From assembly GCA_013339765.2 (NCBI GenBank), contig CM023457.1:78178192-78242191 (forward strand): DNA of 64,000 nt. Reading direction: 5' to 3'. This document shows positions 25,597-36,473 of the stretch, one piece after another. Position 1 is the first letter of the stretch. Every line of letters starts with the position of its first letter. The position numbers were made by a program, and so were the translations under genes. The notes beneath the pieces were generated by a model. The model saw only the letters and a program-made list of their open reading frames with translations. It was not told where the DNA came from and did not search any database. Source of the DNA: Haemaphysalis longicornis. Its lineage: Eukaryota > Arthropoda > Arachnida > Ixodida > Ixodidae.

Positions 25597-26000
25597 GATT
25601 TCTCACAGAAAAGAAACGAAGATGAAACCGAAATAAAAAGATAAATAGGGTTGAATAAAACAAAATGAATTGCTTACAAATGGCGCAAGATGGGCAAAAA
25701 ATGGACAGATAAAAACAATCTCTCAGTCAATCTTTCAAACAGACAAGCTTACAGACAATCTTATCACTCTTACGAAATCTTAGACCGGCATTTGTAGGCG
25801 ATTCAGGAAAATGCCCATGATGCTTTCTTGTGCAACGACTGCTCTTTGTTGCTTTGACGGCTTCTGGCGTTGGCGGTTTCTGCCACAAGGTGTATATTGA
25901 CAATAGCAAACCAAATACACTGAAGAACACAACTAAGGAATATTGCGCGCGGGGTCAGGGTTGATGGCACAGTGGCTATTATTGTAATACAAAAACGTTT
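25597..26000. other. No gene recognised
   Basis: AT-rich intergenic DNA between the (AATC)n run and the TA microsatellite. Only short chance frames are seen. Confidence 0.4.
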
Positions 26001-26001
26001 G

Positions 26002-26045
26002 AATATATATATATATACATATATATATACATATAGATATATAAG
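26002..26045. repeat. (TA)n-rich microsatellite
   Basis: Alternating 'tata', with 'c' and 'g' interruptions. Confidence 0.85.
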
Positions 26046-26062
26046 GTTGGTGGAGACAAAGA

Positions 26063-26140
26063 CAAACGAGAAAGACGTAGTAAATCGAAATAACTTTACT
26101 GACGTTTCAGGGAGAGGACTCCCTTTCTTCGGAGTACTCT
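26063..26140 (-). ncRNA. Degenerate hammerhead-ribozyme-like motif (Penelope type)
   Basis: In minus-strand sense the order is CCGAAGA (consensus CUGANGA with one change), then a perfect 6-bp stem AGGGAG-tcct-CTCCCT. Next come GAAA and a stem III formed by ACGTcAGTAAA and TTTACTACGT, and last the GTC cleavage triplet near 26,073. Stems II and III and the GAAA box therefore fold as in a hammerhead. Helix I is not evident, and the core U is a C here, so activity is doubtful. Hammerheads of this kind are known from Penelope-like elements, which suits the local repeat content. Confidence 0.5.
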
Positions 26141-26209
26141 GAAGAAAGGAGTCCTTAAGAAAGGGAGTCCTAGCCTTATTTTTTTCGCTCTCTGTGTGAG
26201 TTATTTCTG

Positions 26210-26280
<71 letters not shown>
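26210..26280. repeat. (TA)n microsatellite
   Basis: About 70 bp of nearly pure TA. Confidence 0.95.
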
Positions 26281-26282
26281 AT

Positions 26283-26470
26283 AGCAGAACAGAAAGATAC
26301 GGGACGAGGGACTCAGTAAGGACACATATCAAGGTTGCAGTCGTCATTGCCAGTGCTATTCGGCTGTTTCCGAGATATTTAATAGTGCCGAATTACGTGT
26401 GTTGTCATGCTTCTTTAATACAGTGCTAAAGAGGCGAAAATATAAGTCGAGAAACAATCCGCCGTTTTTC
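26283..26470 (+). repeat. ~185-bp repeat, direct copy 1
   Basis: Runs from 'cagaacagaaagatacggg' to 'aaacaatccgccgt'. A second direct copy lies at 26,738-26,925 and an inverted one at 26,968-27,117. Copies differ by a few substitutions and indels. Confidence 0.85.
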
Positions 26471-26550
26471 GGGAGCGGGAGTCGAACCCACATCTCCGCA
26501 TAACGCGTGCGGTGCGTTAACCAATTACGCTACCCCACAGCGGCTCCCCT
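26462..26550 (-). repeat. tRNA-like SINE head
   Basis: The minus strand reads 'gccgctgtggggtagcgtaattggttaacgc', then 'gatgtgggttcgactcccgctcc'. These are good A-box and B-box like elements of RNA polymerase III promoters. The anticodon loop (cgcgtta) lacks the universal T33, so this is a tRNA-derived SINE head and not a functional tRNA gene. Confidence 0.7.
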
Positions 26551-26737
26551 CTCGACTTTACCGGGGGGGTTTATATTTACAAGTGCTCTGGGCCGGTTAA
26601 CTAGCGCCGCCCCTCGACTACCGCGGGAGACGTAGAACGTCTTTTTTCCCAGCTGCCGCCACGTAAGACGTGGTCGGAGGTCGGGGTTAGCAATTGGCAT
26701 ATCCGAACTGCTAGAGCCAGAGTCCTCGTAATGCATG

Positions 26738-26925
26738 TAGCAGACAGAAAGATACGGGACGAGGGACTCAGTAAGGACACATATCAAGGTTGCAGTCGTC
26801 ATTGCCAGTGCTATTCGGCTGTTTCGAGATATTTAATAGTGCCGAATGACGTGTGTTTGTCTTGTTTCTTTAATACAGTGCTAAATAGGCGAAAATATAA
26901 GTCGAGAAAAAATCCGCCGTAATTG
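26738..26925 (+). repeat. ~185-bp repeat, direct copy 2 (hairpin arm)
   Basis: The same sequence as 26,283-26,470. With the inverted copy at 26,968-27,117 it can form a long hairpin whose loop is the tRNA-like sequence at 26,925-26,980. Confidence 0.85.
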
Positions 26926-26985
26926 GTTACGCACCGCGTGCGTTATGCGGAGATGTGGGTTCGACTCCCGCTCCCGGAAAAACTG
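26925..26985 (+). repeat. tRNA-like sequence in the hairpin loop
   Basis: 'taattggttacgcaccg' and 'ggagatgtgggttcgactcc' are the same tRNA-like 3' half as at 26,462-26,550 but on the plus strand, with the 5' half missing. Confidence 0.65.
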
Positions 26986-27117
26986 CGGATTTTTTTCTCA
27001 ACTTATATTTTCGCCTATTTAGCACTGTATTAAAGAAACATGACAAACACACGTCATTCGGCACTATAAATCTCGGAAACAGCCGAATAGCACTGGCAAT
27101 GACGACTGACAACCTTG
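26968..27117 (-). repeat. ~185-bp repeat, inverted copy 3 (hairpin arm)
   Basis: Reverse complement of 26,738-26,925 with about ten differences. It is followed by a short AT-rich stretch (27,119-27,142). Confidence 0.85.
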
Positions 27118-27202
27118 TATATATATTATATATATATAAATAAAACAAAAAAAATAAACCAGTGCCCGAAAACACATATAAAATGCGGGAAAGAGGCGTC
27201 AA

Positions 27203-27428
27203 CATATATATGCACGCTCTTGCACGTAACGCACAGCTGCGACAATGCTGAACGAAACTAGCTGCAGATCACTTGAAAGGCTGAACGTCTGAAAAGGGGG
27301 ACCTTTCGCCGTGCTGCCACGTTCAGCCGTAACGCACTTTTCGCCGTAGTGAGACTGTCCGCCGTGTTGCGACGTTCAGCCGTAACGCACTTTTCGCCGT
27401 AGTGAGACTTTCCGGTTTCGTCCATCAG
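27203..27428 (-). repeat. Right arm of the 3-kb inverted repeat
   Basis: Reverse complement of 24,115-24,312. It contains two clear ~56-bp units with 'cagccgtaacgcacttttcgccgtagtgagact'. Confidence 0.8.
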
Positions 27429-27793
27429 ATATGCTAACCTCTTCTTTGCCGTCGCGGCTGCAAAGCTTCGTAGGCCGCGTTGATGTTTACGGTAGCATTA
27501 TCTGTCCGCTCACCCGCTCCAGCCGCAGGGGGCCGTTTCTTCTCATATTTATTCTTACTCCGCGCACAGTGGTAGTGACTCTTGATACAGAGGCAGAGTG
27601 ACCTTTGGTAAATCCCCGAAGCTAAGGAACCGGCAAAAGCATTCAATTGATTTTTTTTTAGATCTGCCTTCAGGTGCGCATTCGCTCCGGTACCGGCTGC
27701 GCGAGTGCGACGAACACGGGCAAATAAAATGCATTCCCCGTATTCTAAACAATACACAGCTATAATTGTAGAAAAAGCAGACTGAAAACTTAC

Positions 27794-27953
27794 CCTCTTC
27801 ACTGCTTATGTCATCATCCCAGCTCCAGAAATACGTTGTCGCAAATGGTTGTCCGGAAAGTTGGGTCGCCCTCACGTTCGATGCAAGCCACCCCTGCAAG
27901 GACAAGGCTACGGCGCACCAGAACAAAATCCCTTCGCAGCCGATGAGACGCAT
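27794..27953 (-). CDS. First exon of an unrecognised secreted protein
   Basis: A minus-strand ATG at 27,953 opens MRLIGCEGILFWCAVALSLQ, a signal peptide-like N-terminus. About 30 more residues follow (ATTYFWSWDDDISSEEG region) before a strong donor G|GTAAGT at 27,793-27,788 in phase 1. Upstream on the same strand is a TATA-like element. The paralogous exon at 32,153-32,285 shares the start, the Cys/Trp spacing and the donor phase. I cannot name the family. No downstream exon was identified with confidence; the 3' direction runs into the inverted-repeat region. Could be a small salivary or haemolymph protein, but that is a guess. Confidence 0.5.
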
Positions 27954-28009
27954 GGCGTAGTCTCAAGTTCTGAGAGCCGTCTTCTGGCATACGCGAATCC
28001 TGTTACCCC

Positions 28010-28024
28010 GCTCTTATATTGAAT
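28010..28024 (-). promoter_or_regulatory. TATA-like element upstream of the 27.95-kb exon
   Basis: 'caatataagagcgg' on the minus strand lies about 60-70 bp 5' of the ATG, and a 'ctcaga' initiator-like sequence lies between them. The corresponding segment of the 32.3-kb paralogue reads 'agtatgagagcg' at a similar distance. Confidence 0.4.
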
Positions 28025-28029
28025 TCGTT

Positions 28030-31000
28030 CCAGTCCGGCCAAGCTCTGTCGAAATCAGAAGAAACCGTTACACAGAAATCTCCCCGGTAAGTCAACACCT
28101 TTGTCCTGCACTTATCTTCACCATTGAATAACTGTGTGCAACTTCTCCTCCTATTGCCGTCATGCCCCTGATTTTATCGCTTTCTCGCCATATCGCAAGG
28201 TGCAAGTGAATAGAGGAGGCACAGTCTGCGGATGCAAAGTTTCGGATTGTTGGCATCCATTGTGGAGGGCTGCAACGCATATTCTGACACTCTTATCGCT
28301 GGCGTAGAATTAAAGCTGCGAAGAACCTTTGCGGACGTTCAAGAGCTTCCAGTCCTTTAACAGACAGAAATGGGTGCACGCAGCAACAAGTTTATGAAAT
28401 ATAGAACATACGCACTTATATCAAAGCTTGAGTAAGGAGCAGCTGATAAGCTGTGCCCCTCGCGGGAACCTCATTGTTACCCCGCTTTGTTTTGTACAAT
28501 CGCCGGGGGTATGAGATATCTATGCGCTATTGAGGTACGTCTCCCTTCCGCGTAGTCTGAGCTGATTACGATAGAAAAACTGGCGGGACGGGTGAGTTGA
28601 TATCGGTAGGCGCAGGTATATTCACGATTCAGGTCACTGCATGCACGACGCCGATGCTTGCATTGCATTGCGTGAGAAATGGCATTTCGCTACCGCCTGT
28701 TCGCTTTTCCTCCTTCCGCAATCACGGCCATGTGGCCTCCCTTACCTTGATAAATGTTATTCCAGTCTTAGGCAACTCCGAAAGAAAATCGCCGGAAATC
28801 CCAGCAATATAATCTTTTTGCGTTCCGAGCACTTGAAGATATCGCCTCGACAAGAAAAACAAGCGGACACCGTCCTCATGGCGCCATGTGCATCCACCTC
28901 AGCGACGAAGAAAAACTGTGGCGCTCAGCCATGGCCACAGCTGTCACCAGCCGCTCGAAGAGCGCAAGAATGAGCAAGAAAGAATCATTCCTTTATTAGA
29001 GACGAGTAGGCTCTCACACCCGACAAATTCGCGCCTCATCGCCTCTAACCTATACTCCTTGCTCTGTCGCTTCTGCAAGGAGACGAGTGCACTCTACCAG
29101 GCAGGAGCACGGGTGCAGTCTACGGGTGAGCAGCCAACCCCAAAACTGGAGCCAACACGTGCTCCTTCCTGTGGGACGAGAGAGAGAGCGCTGTCGAGAT
29201 CGGACTTCGAAGACCAGCTTCGGCTGGGAAAGAGAGTGGTCGCAACATGCAGAGCAGTCCTGGACAAGGAACCCCACCGTTCTGTGTTGGTTATATCAGG
29301 AACTTTTTTTTCTCTCTCTCTCTCTCTCCTCTCTTACTCGGGATGTCAGGAGCGACCAGAAAATTATATCACCTTCAACTACGGTTTTCTAACCTGAACC
29401 TGTCTCCAGTTAGCAATCAAGCTGAGCAATCCAAAACCGCAATGAAACACCACAAATATTTTCATGCAGTCATTTCACGTTGCGTGTCTTTAATTCCATA
29501 GTAGCAGTAGTAGTACGAAACTTTAATAAGCCTTAAAGTTGGAGGGGTTTCCTAGTCCGGGAATCCATGGGATGACCGTGCGACCGATGCCCTAGGCATT
29601 CAGTGGCTCATGGAGCGCAAACGCAGCCGTGCAATGCTTGTAGGAGCATCGTCGGGCTCTCTTACAAGCCAAAAAATGGCAAATTTGGCATGACAGCCTA
29701 TTTTGCTCAATGCTTGCGGTGAAGGCAGTAGTTACCGTCGAGATATCTTTTTGAGCCACTGCCCCGTACTGGAGCCATCGGAACCTGGTGAAAACAAACT
29801 GCCCTACCGTGCGCCTGCCCAGACTGCTCAGCGGTGCGCAACAAATACCATTGCGTACGATATATTCACTGAAACAAACGACGCAAAAATGGTACACAAG
29901 ATCTTTCAGCATATTCTTTCGCGAACGTTTTAGATGCAAAGCATCTCTTGCTGTCGGCTCTGTCGTCCGTCGTCTATCCGTCATCCGTCGTCCGTCCGCA
30001 CCTCTCCCTCCCTCACCACCAGCTGTGCGATAGCGCGCATGCTTCTCCTCCTCTCCCCTCTCACGCCAGCTGTGCGACAGCGGCGCGCGCCACTCATCAC
30101 CGCAGCTGCGCGTTCAGCGCGCATGCGCGTCTCCTCTCTCAACTCCTCATCTCACTCATCTGCTCTATATAATAAACCCGGTCCGCGCGCCTCGCCCTCA
30201 GTTGCTGCTTCGGTTGAGTCACGCAGCGCCGTCCGATGAGCTGAATGGACGCCAGCCAATTCTGTCATTTTTCGTTATTTGGATAGCCGATCTCGTGAAC
30301 GTTTCGGAACCTCCGAGATGCTTCGCGTCAACTCAGGGTTCCCTCGCGGGAAGGTGGTGTCATTTTTTTCTTTTGGCTAAGTTTTTCGCAGAGGCTGGCT
30401 CCTGCCTAAGTAGTATATAACCTAAACCTTGGCATCAGTTCCAATGCGGCTCCTTTTTCAAGAATCACTATATTCATGCCGCTGCAACACTGCCTCCACA
30501 GAAGCTGACGCCCACCAAGACTGCGCGGAAAACGCTATAGAAGAATATTTTGTGGTGTTTCATTCTTACAGTAAGTACCCGCGCTATAAAACGCGTCCTT
30601 AGCAAAGAGTTAGTAACTGCGGACACTTTTATTGTGGTTCATATTTGCGTGCGTGAGCGTTTGGTGGAAGCCGGACAGGTGCGTGCTCTCGCCATCCTAG
30701 CCAAGTAACAATTTCGCCGTAAAAGCTCTTAATTGACCACACTGTCGAGGCCACAGGAGGTGTGCACTTCCTCAACTGTGAATCGGCAAGAACTGAGCAT
30801 AACTGACCGAGAAAAAGACGAAATAAAAAACATGGCCCGCCAAGCAAACGCGTATGTAGCGGAGAGATGGGGAATAAATGCCGTGCCAGCCACTGCAGTG
30901 GCGCCGGAAAGAACTGTAAAAAAAAATTGGCCGTGCATGTGCTCATTTAGTTGCAAATGTCGACGAAAGACGATAATCTTTTGTCGACGTTTGCCAAGTG

Positions 31001-32150
31001 AATGCCTCTTTTCGCTTTCCCGCTCACCTCTCATGCTGTTCCTCGCCCTTCACTCTACCCCTTAACGTAAACACGCTTGAGGTTTGCTCAAGTCAACTTA
31101 AATTTAACCGCGTTACAGGCCTCCATGCCGGGTGCCGCGATGCCAGTCCTGCCGTACGGCGGAGACGCGCGTGAATCGAGGCGCCGTACTTGAACGTTTA
31201 TAGCACCACGCTGCCCTACTCCACGTGCGTCCAAAGCGGAACGTGGAACCAATCTAGTGGAACCTTTCATAAGCGTTGCCGTTCGATTTATAAAAATGCC
31301 GCCAGCAGCAATAGTGCCACGGGTGACTGCAGCTGACAGAGTGATTTTTTTTGCAGTGTATGTAGTGTTTCATTTGCTATCGAAAAATAAAGCATTCATG
31401 AATTTGTTTTAAAGGAACACTGGAAATATCACTTATGCATTGATTTTCTGGGTCCCATTTTCGTATTTTTCTTGTTATTGTTAAACAATGTTGACAAGTA
31501 GAAACACTGCCACCGTACTTAGACGTTTAGATTTACCTGTGGGTGTATAAAACTATGTAGGCAGATTGTGTTTCCCTTTGGCCGGCTGGCTGAATCGAGG
31601 TACAGACAGACAGACAGACAGACAGACAGACCAAATTTTTCCCTTTCAAGTAGCCCAAGCAAGACTATCGTCTTTAAAAGCAAAAAAAAGCCGTACCACA
31701 TTCGGCACGCGGAATCGGCGAGCATGGGCAGGCCGCTATCTACAAAGCCTGTCGTGGTGCAAAGCCGCTGAGTTTGTCCTTCGATCAACGCTCCATGCTG
31801 GTGGCACCTCGTGGAGCCCTGCGCACTGCGTCGGTTATGGGGGCCACTGAGGTGCGTGTTTATTGAGGGCACTATAACTGTTAGTGCTTAGAGCGATCTC
31901 ATTCGTATAAACACCGCGTCGGAAAATAATTTAGAAACGATTGATTGTTTTAATTATAGCTCCAAGAGTAGACGAGACAGCAAAATCACCAATTTTGTTT
32001 TGCAGATCTACGCGGCCTATCACTATCTAAAGTTCTGGCAGCTCCGACAGGAAGACGGACTCATACCGAAAAAAGCTTCTCCTATACTAAACTATTCACG
32101 GTTGTCGGAGTACAAACGTAACAAAGTACAATTTCCCACTGTCTTTATTT
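28030..32150. other. No gene recognised; simple repeats
   Basis: This stretch holds a (CT)n tract near 29,309-29,332 and CT/CG-rich, repeat-like sequence near 29,940-30,150 ('cgtccgtcgtc' runs, following 'gatgcaaagcatc'). Several frames of 100-170 codons occur near 28.6-29.4 and 29.6-30.0 kb on both strands. They overlap one another and lack recognisable domains. None is supported as a gene. Confidence 0.4.
31601..31631. repeat. (GACA)n microsatellite
   Basis: Seven consecutive 'gaca' units. Confidence 0.95.
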
Positions 32151-32152
32151 AC

Positions 32153-32285
32153 CGCATTTCAACTGACTGGGCGACAACAGTTGCCGCGATAGGTCGAGGG
32201 CTATTACGCTTGCCCCAAGCCATCCGTACCATGACACCACTACGCGACACCACAATAATATCCTTCCCCTGCCGAAGAGACGCAT
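32153..32285 (-). CDS. First exon of a paralogous secreted protein (diverged or decayed)
   Basis: A minus-strand ATG at 32,285 opens MRLFGRGRILLWCRVVVSWY. After 24 more residues the exon ends at G|GTAAAT in phase 1. It aligns with the 27,794-27,953 exon at MRL-G---IL-WC-V--S--GWL---V-A--LS-Q. Flanking DNA further 5' (about 32,330-32,480) also resembles 28,000-28,160, including a TATA-like site. The signal peptide has more Arg than its paralogue, and the donor is weaker. It may be a pseudogene. Function unknown. Confidence 0.4.
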
Positions 32286-34170
32286 CGTGCTGCCTCGCCA
32301 GGTTTTAAACCTTATCTACTAGCACAATCGATTCCTGTGGCCTCGCTCTCATACTGGATTTGTGCCAAGCCGGCGAAGTCTGTCGAAATCAAATGACGCC
32401 GTTTTCCAAAAACTCACCCGATAGATAAACAAACACCCTTGTTCCGCACATATGTCGGCCGTTCAATAGCTAAGTGCGTTGGCGCCTCCTATTGCCTTTG
32501 TTGTCCGTGACGATGACGATAAGAAAAACACAAAAATATGCACTTTAGGTGAGCTAAACAACTTATTTAATCTAAGGAACGGAACGTTACACAAATGGTG
32601 CTTCTTCGTTGGGGCTTGGATGGCGACTGGCGCCCACCTCTCCCGCTGTCTCGCCGCTCACACCGCCGGGTCTGGTCCGTTTCACGAGTCCCCCACGCAG
32701 CGAGCATCCGGTGAAACGTAACACCACGCGCCTGAGCGCAGGGGGCCGCAGGCGAAACACAAACACACCACGCAGTTGGGAGAGCCGGGGCCGTATATGT
32801 AGTTTCGTGGCGTTCCGTGCGCGACAGCCTGTGCTAATGCGAGTACAATGCTCGTGATGTTATCGGTTCATCGTATTAGTCATAAGTTGCACGGAACAGA
32901 CAAGGTACCTTCACTGAATTCATAGCAGGATTCGACTGCAAATATGGGGCGCTAAGGGACCGTGCAAAGACCGCTTATTAGCGGAAGAAAATTGGCGCGG
33001 CCAAAATTACTTCCAGGAATATAAATGCGTCTGGACAAGAAACGAGAGAGTGCTGGCGGTTCGCAGAAGGGCTCAGCTATATAAAGAACTACACTTTTCA
33101 CAAAAGAAGCACACAAGTATTAATCCCATACCATGACTTCTATGACGTAAAGTTCGCAATAATAACGGAGCCAAAAAGAGTGTCAAAGTTTTAAAGGCCC
33201 AAAAGGCCTATATTTTACATTTAAAAGTGGAAAGTACAGCTGCCTTGAGCACCTAGACCTAAAGCTGAAGTTTTGAAATGAACAATAAGCGACCGTGGTG
33301 TGGTTTTATTCAATTTATGCCTTCGAAGGCTCACTAAATGAGGTTCCCTCACATCAAGCGTGACGCGGGCAGCAAAGAAGTCGTGCCTGCCTAGCCGGTA
33401 CGAAAAGTTTGGCTTACAAACTGATCGTCTTTATATCTAGCTGCTACACTTAGCAGGTGCTTGTTTCCATAGCCGAAAGGCGCCTCAAAAATTTAATGAG
33501 CAAGCCAAAGAAAACACCAGGCAACCCTCCTTCTAACGATGACAATGGTTGAACGAGAAGCTTTCTCGTCATATATTCTTCAATGGTCATGCCAAAGTGC
33601 GAGTGTGTGGTACTTTGAGGTACGCACCACTTTTATAGAGTACCCCAGCAACACACGGGTGTGCATTCCGATAGGCCTAACGTTTGGGATTGGGGTGTAC
33701 GCCGCGGAATCAGGTGCCTGCTGCTTGGCGTTCGCTGCGATTATGTCGAAATCGAGCGATCGGATAGACACGGGCTTCGTGACGCGAGCGACCTCTGTTC
33801 GATACCGGCCACGGGAGCGGTTTCTTCTTTCTTTCCTTCACCCCAAGATCATTCATCATCATTGTCAGAGAAAGTTGGCTTTCCTTCAGGGCGTAGTGGC
33901 GTACAACGGTATCAGTGAAAACACTACAGCTTCGCTTTAAAAATGGACCCAATAACAACGGCCCTTCTAGCGCTCACGTACACGGACAGAGTTTTGCATG
34001 TATTAAAACAACTTGCAGTGGGGGGAATACCTGTGTGGTTTTTCAGCCTCCTGGAACCAGAGGCGACGTCCGAACAAGTTGACACACCGGAAAAAACCAC
34101 ATAAAAATGGCAGCAGTCTTCCGGCATCAAACACGTCAATTGATTTGTTGAATGGAAGTTGACGTTGCTT
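32286..34170. other. Intergenic; duplicated promoter-like segment and a repeat end
   Basis: 32,330-32,480 is the diverged copy of the 28.0-28.16 kb upstream region. Near 33,925-33,940 the sequence 'acactacagcttcgcttt' resembles the end of the element at 59.7-60.2 kb. No exon was recognised. Confidence 0.4.
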
Positions 34171-34172
34171 AC

Positions 34173-34277
34173 AAAAATTTGTTCTCCTCTGGCGTATTGT
34201 ATATCGACAGTGGTCCGTGTTTCAATGACAGACATAAGAAGCACAACAGTGCCTGCAAATAGTAATCGTCGGCCCAT
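34173..34277 (-). CDS. Possible first exon of a small secreted protein
   Basis: A minus-strand ATG at 34,277 opens MGRRLLFAGTVVLLMSVIET, with basic residues then a hydrophobic run as in a signal peptide. Fifteen further residues end at a GTAAGC donor in phase 0. The next 40 codons after the donor are also open and include a Cys cluster, so the exon end is uncertain. It is not obviously related to the other two signal-peptide exons. No family recognised. Confidence 0.35.
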
Positions 34278-36101
34278 CTTGCTACGCAGTGTGCATGGTA
34301 TGGATGGGCACCGGGACTCGAGCAAGAAACGCCGCTGTTTCCTTGTGACGACCAGGTGGTGAAGGAGGTAACCGAAGCTTTCAACATGCTCTAAGAGGCA
34401 CACTGTGATGGTGTTCAGCGTGTCGTCAATACCACTTACTGATACGTAGCCGCAGTGCTATGGAAGAAAATATCGGATGGCTCTTAGCACACGCGCAAGT
34501 TGATATTTTGCGTTATCTCTTTCGTTTACAGCCCATACTAACTACATCGCGCGTCTCTTTAGAGGAATCAATGCTTAATGAACTAGATGAACTATGCGCA
34601 GCAACGTACAGTTGGTTCATTTTGATGCCCGGGTACTTAGAATTTGTATGCAGTGCACCCGAAATTTGAATTTAGGACTGTACCAAACAGCCCTTATACA
34701 AACCTTTGTTCCCATCTCTGATGTGGGATCTGCCAGACCAACCCTTCCTAGGTTCAAGGAATGGAACCGCTAACTCCAGTTTCCACGACGACGGATGGTT
34801 GTCTCTCTTCCAAATGCGCTTAAAAAGCCTTAAATCCCGTTCTTGCCTACCAAAGAACAATTAGGCAGCATCTGGTCTATGATTCCACCCGAACCAGAAC
34901 ACGCCGTCAACATCACCTGCGAAAGAATGCTTGATGGTTTCTAAGCGTGAGTGAGGTATGAAAAGCTAAAATTGAAGCGCAAGCGATGGCTGCCTATTTA
35001 TTTATTCATTTACCGGTAACATCAAGGCTTCATTGGGTGGAGTCTTACATGGGGAGTTTTACATTCATAGCCTCATAACTACCACAAAGTGCATGCCATG
35101 TCGGCTGATGTCTCAGATGTGAAGAAACAAACAAGCACCACAGCTAGGTATGATAGCCTTTGCCACTGAGGGCTGGACTGGACGAGCATTGATTTTGGGG
35201 TGTGCAGGGACGCCCCTGAGGTAGGAGCCCTCAATCTGGCGACTGAACGCTATGGAAAACTCTTATGCCCACAATTGGGCGCGACTGTCTATTCGTAAAT
35301 TTTTCAAGCACTCATGTGCCTTCAGTGCATTATACGTGCAGGGTAAGGCCCTAGCGCCACTCCAAAAGCTCGGTGTTAACGGGCCATCTCGCCACCCCTA
35401 GAATATAAATTAGGCGCCAAAAAACCTGCCCAGAGCAGTCGACTCATGTGGAACACTCTTTTTCTACCTTTTACACTAGGACTCCAATCTAGGGCATACT
35501 GCAATATATAATTATTTCATTATTGTAACCCCCATAAACCCAGAAGAATGTACTACTTTTTTATGTTATCGGCAGGAAAACTCCCAACAGACTTACAAAA
35601 TAACCTTGCATGTCAGCGCATTTCTTTATTCTACCTAGGAGGCGGAGTCATTCTGACAAATTTAATGCCATCATTCCCGGAGGAACAATTTCAAATGTCC
35701 ATTCTGTCTGTAAGCAATAACAAACTGGCGAAACCTGCCACACGGCATACTGAGAGATGATAAGGTTAAAGCTGCGAGTAACATTTTTGCCCTGGCTTCT
35801 TTTTCTGCTTCCTGTGTCCCACTACAATGTTTGTTATAAAATAATTTGTACTAACCAGCTGTCTCATTTTTCTGACATGAATTCAACAATGGAACCTTTT
35901 TCTTTTGCATATTTGTGGCCTTACGTATAAGTACAACAGTAGATGTAAATATGCAAATTATGCCAATAGCTGGCACTACGCCTTTATAATGTCGACTCAT
36001 ATTTTCCCAGTTCAGATGTGACACGTAAAAACTCGCGTGAATACTGCACTCTTACTTTTTAAATGTCAGATAAAAATGCAAAACGACCTCTCAAAATATA
36101 A
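34278..36101. other. No gene recognised
   Basis: AT-rich intergenic DNA downstream (in minus sense) of the deacetylase gene. Only short chance frames were seen. Confidence 0.4.
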
Positions 36102-36107
36102 TTTATT
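36102..36107 (-). terminator. Polyadenylation signal AATAAA of the deacetylase-like gene
   Basis: AATAAA on the minus strand begins directly after the TGA at 36,108-36,110. It is close to the stop but in the right direction. Confidence 0.45.
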
Positions 36108-36473
36108 TCAGTTTCCCAAGGGGTTGTTCACCCAAGGGTAATTTTTGGGACACCGGGAGCATGTCCTCATGTAGCGCTCGCCTCCTGGTGGAGTATTCTT
36201 GTAGGAGCACGTCGTCGGCCTGGGGACAGGTGCTCGGTCATACGGACGTTCTGTCCTGTGCATGGGCGCTTAGCGTAAGCGCTTAGCGGCTCCGGGTTCG
36301 CCATGAAACGCAGGACCTCGGAGGCGGTCACCAAATACACGTCATCCTTCTGCAGCAGCCAGTCGACGAACCGCAGGTAGCCGGCCTTGCGCTCGGGGTG
36401 TTTCAGATACGCCTCGTGGAGAAAGACAGGGAAGGGGGCCCGGTTTGTGGTGTAGAATTCCTCGAAGTTGGAC
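36108..36473 (-). CDS. Chitin deacetylase-like protein, last exon (frame disrupted)
   Basis: The exon starts after an AG at 36,475-36,474. It encodes SNFEEFYTTNRAPFPVFLHE followed by KAGYLRFVDWLLQKDDVYLV and an AS-EVLRF helix. This is the C-terminal part of the NodB/CE4 chitin deacetylase fold, including the His of the 'F-HE' motif. The frame then changes near 36,231-36,275. The C-terminal family signature (ERYMRTCSRCPKNYPW, like the insect 'RYm-sC-eCP-qyPW') lies in another frame and ends at TGA 36,108-36,110. Without the shift, translation stops at 36,167-36,169. One base missing in the CCC near 36,255 would restore continuity. A 12-13 bp direct duplication ('gcgcttagcg') lies beside it. 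Confidence 0.8.

Noticed and set aside
26462..26550. Functional tRNA gene
   Set aside because: Anticodon loop lacks the invariant T33 and the sequence recurs within SINE-like repeats.
28641..29984. Overlapping frames of 100-170 codons on both strands
   Set aside because: No recognisable domain, no splice-flanked boundaries, and mutually overlapping; probably chance or old repeats.
32000..32308. Plus-strand frame after a 'ttttgcag' acceptor-like site
   Set aside because: It overlaps the better supported minus-strand signal-peptide exon at 32,153-32,285 and shows no family signature.
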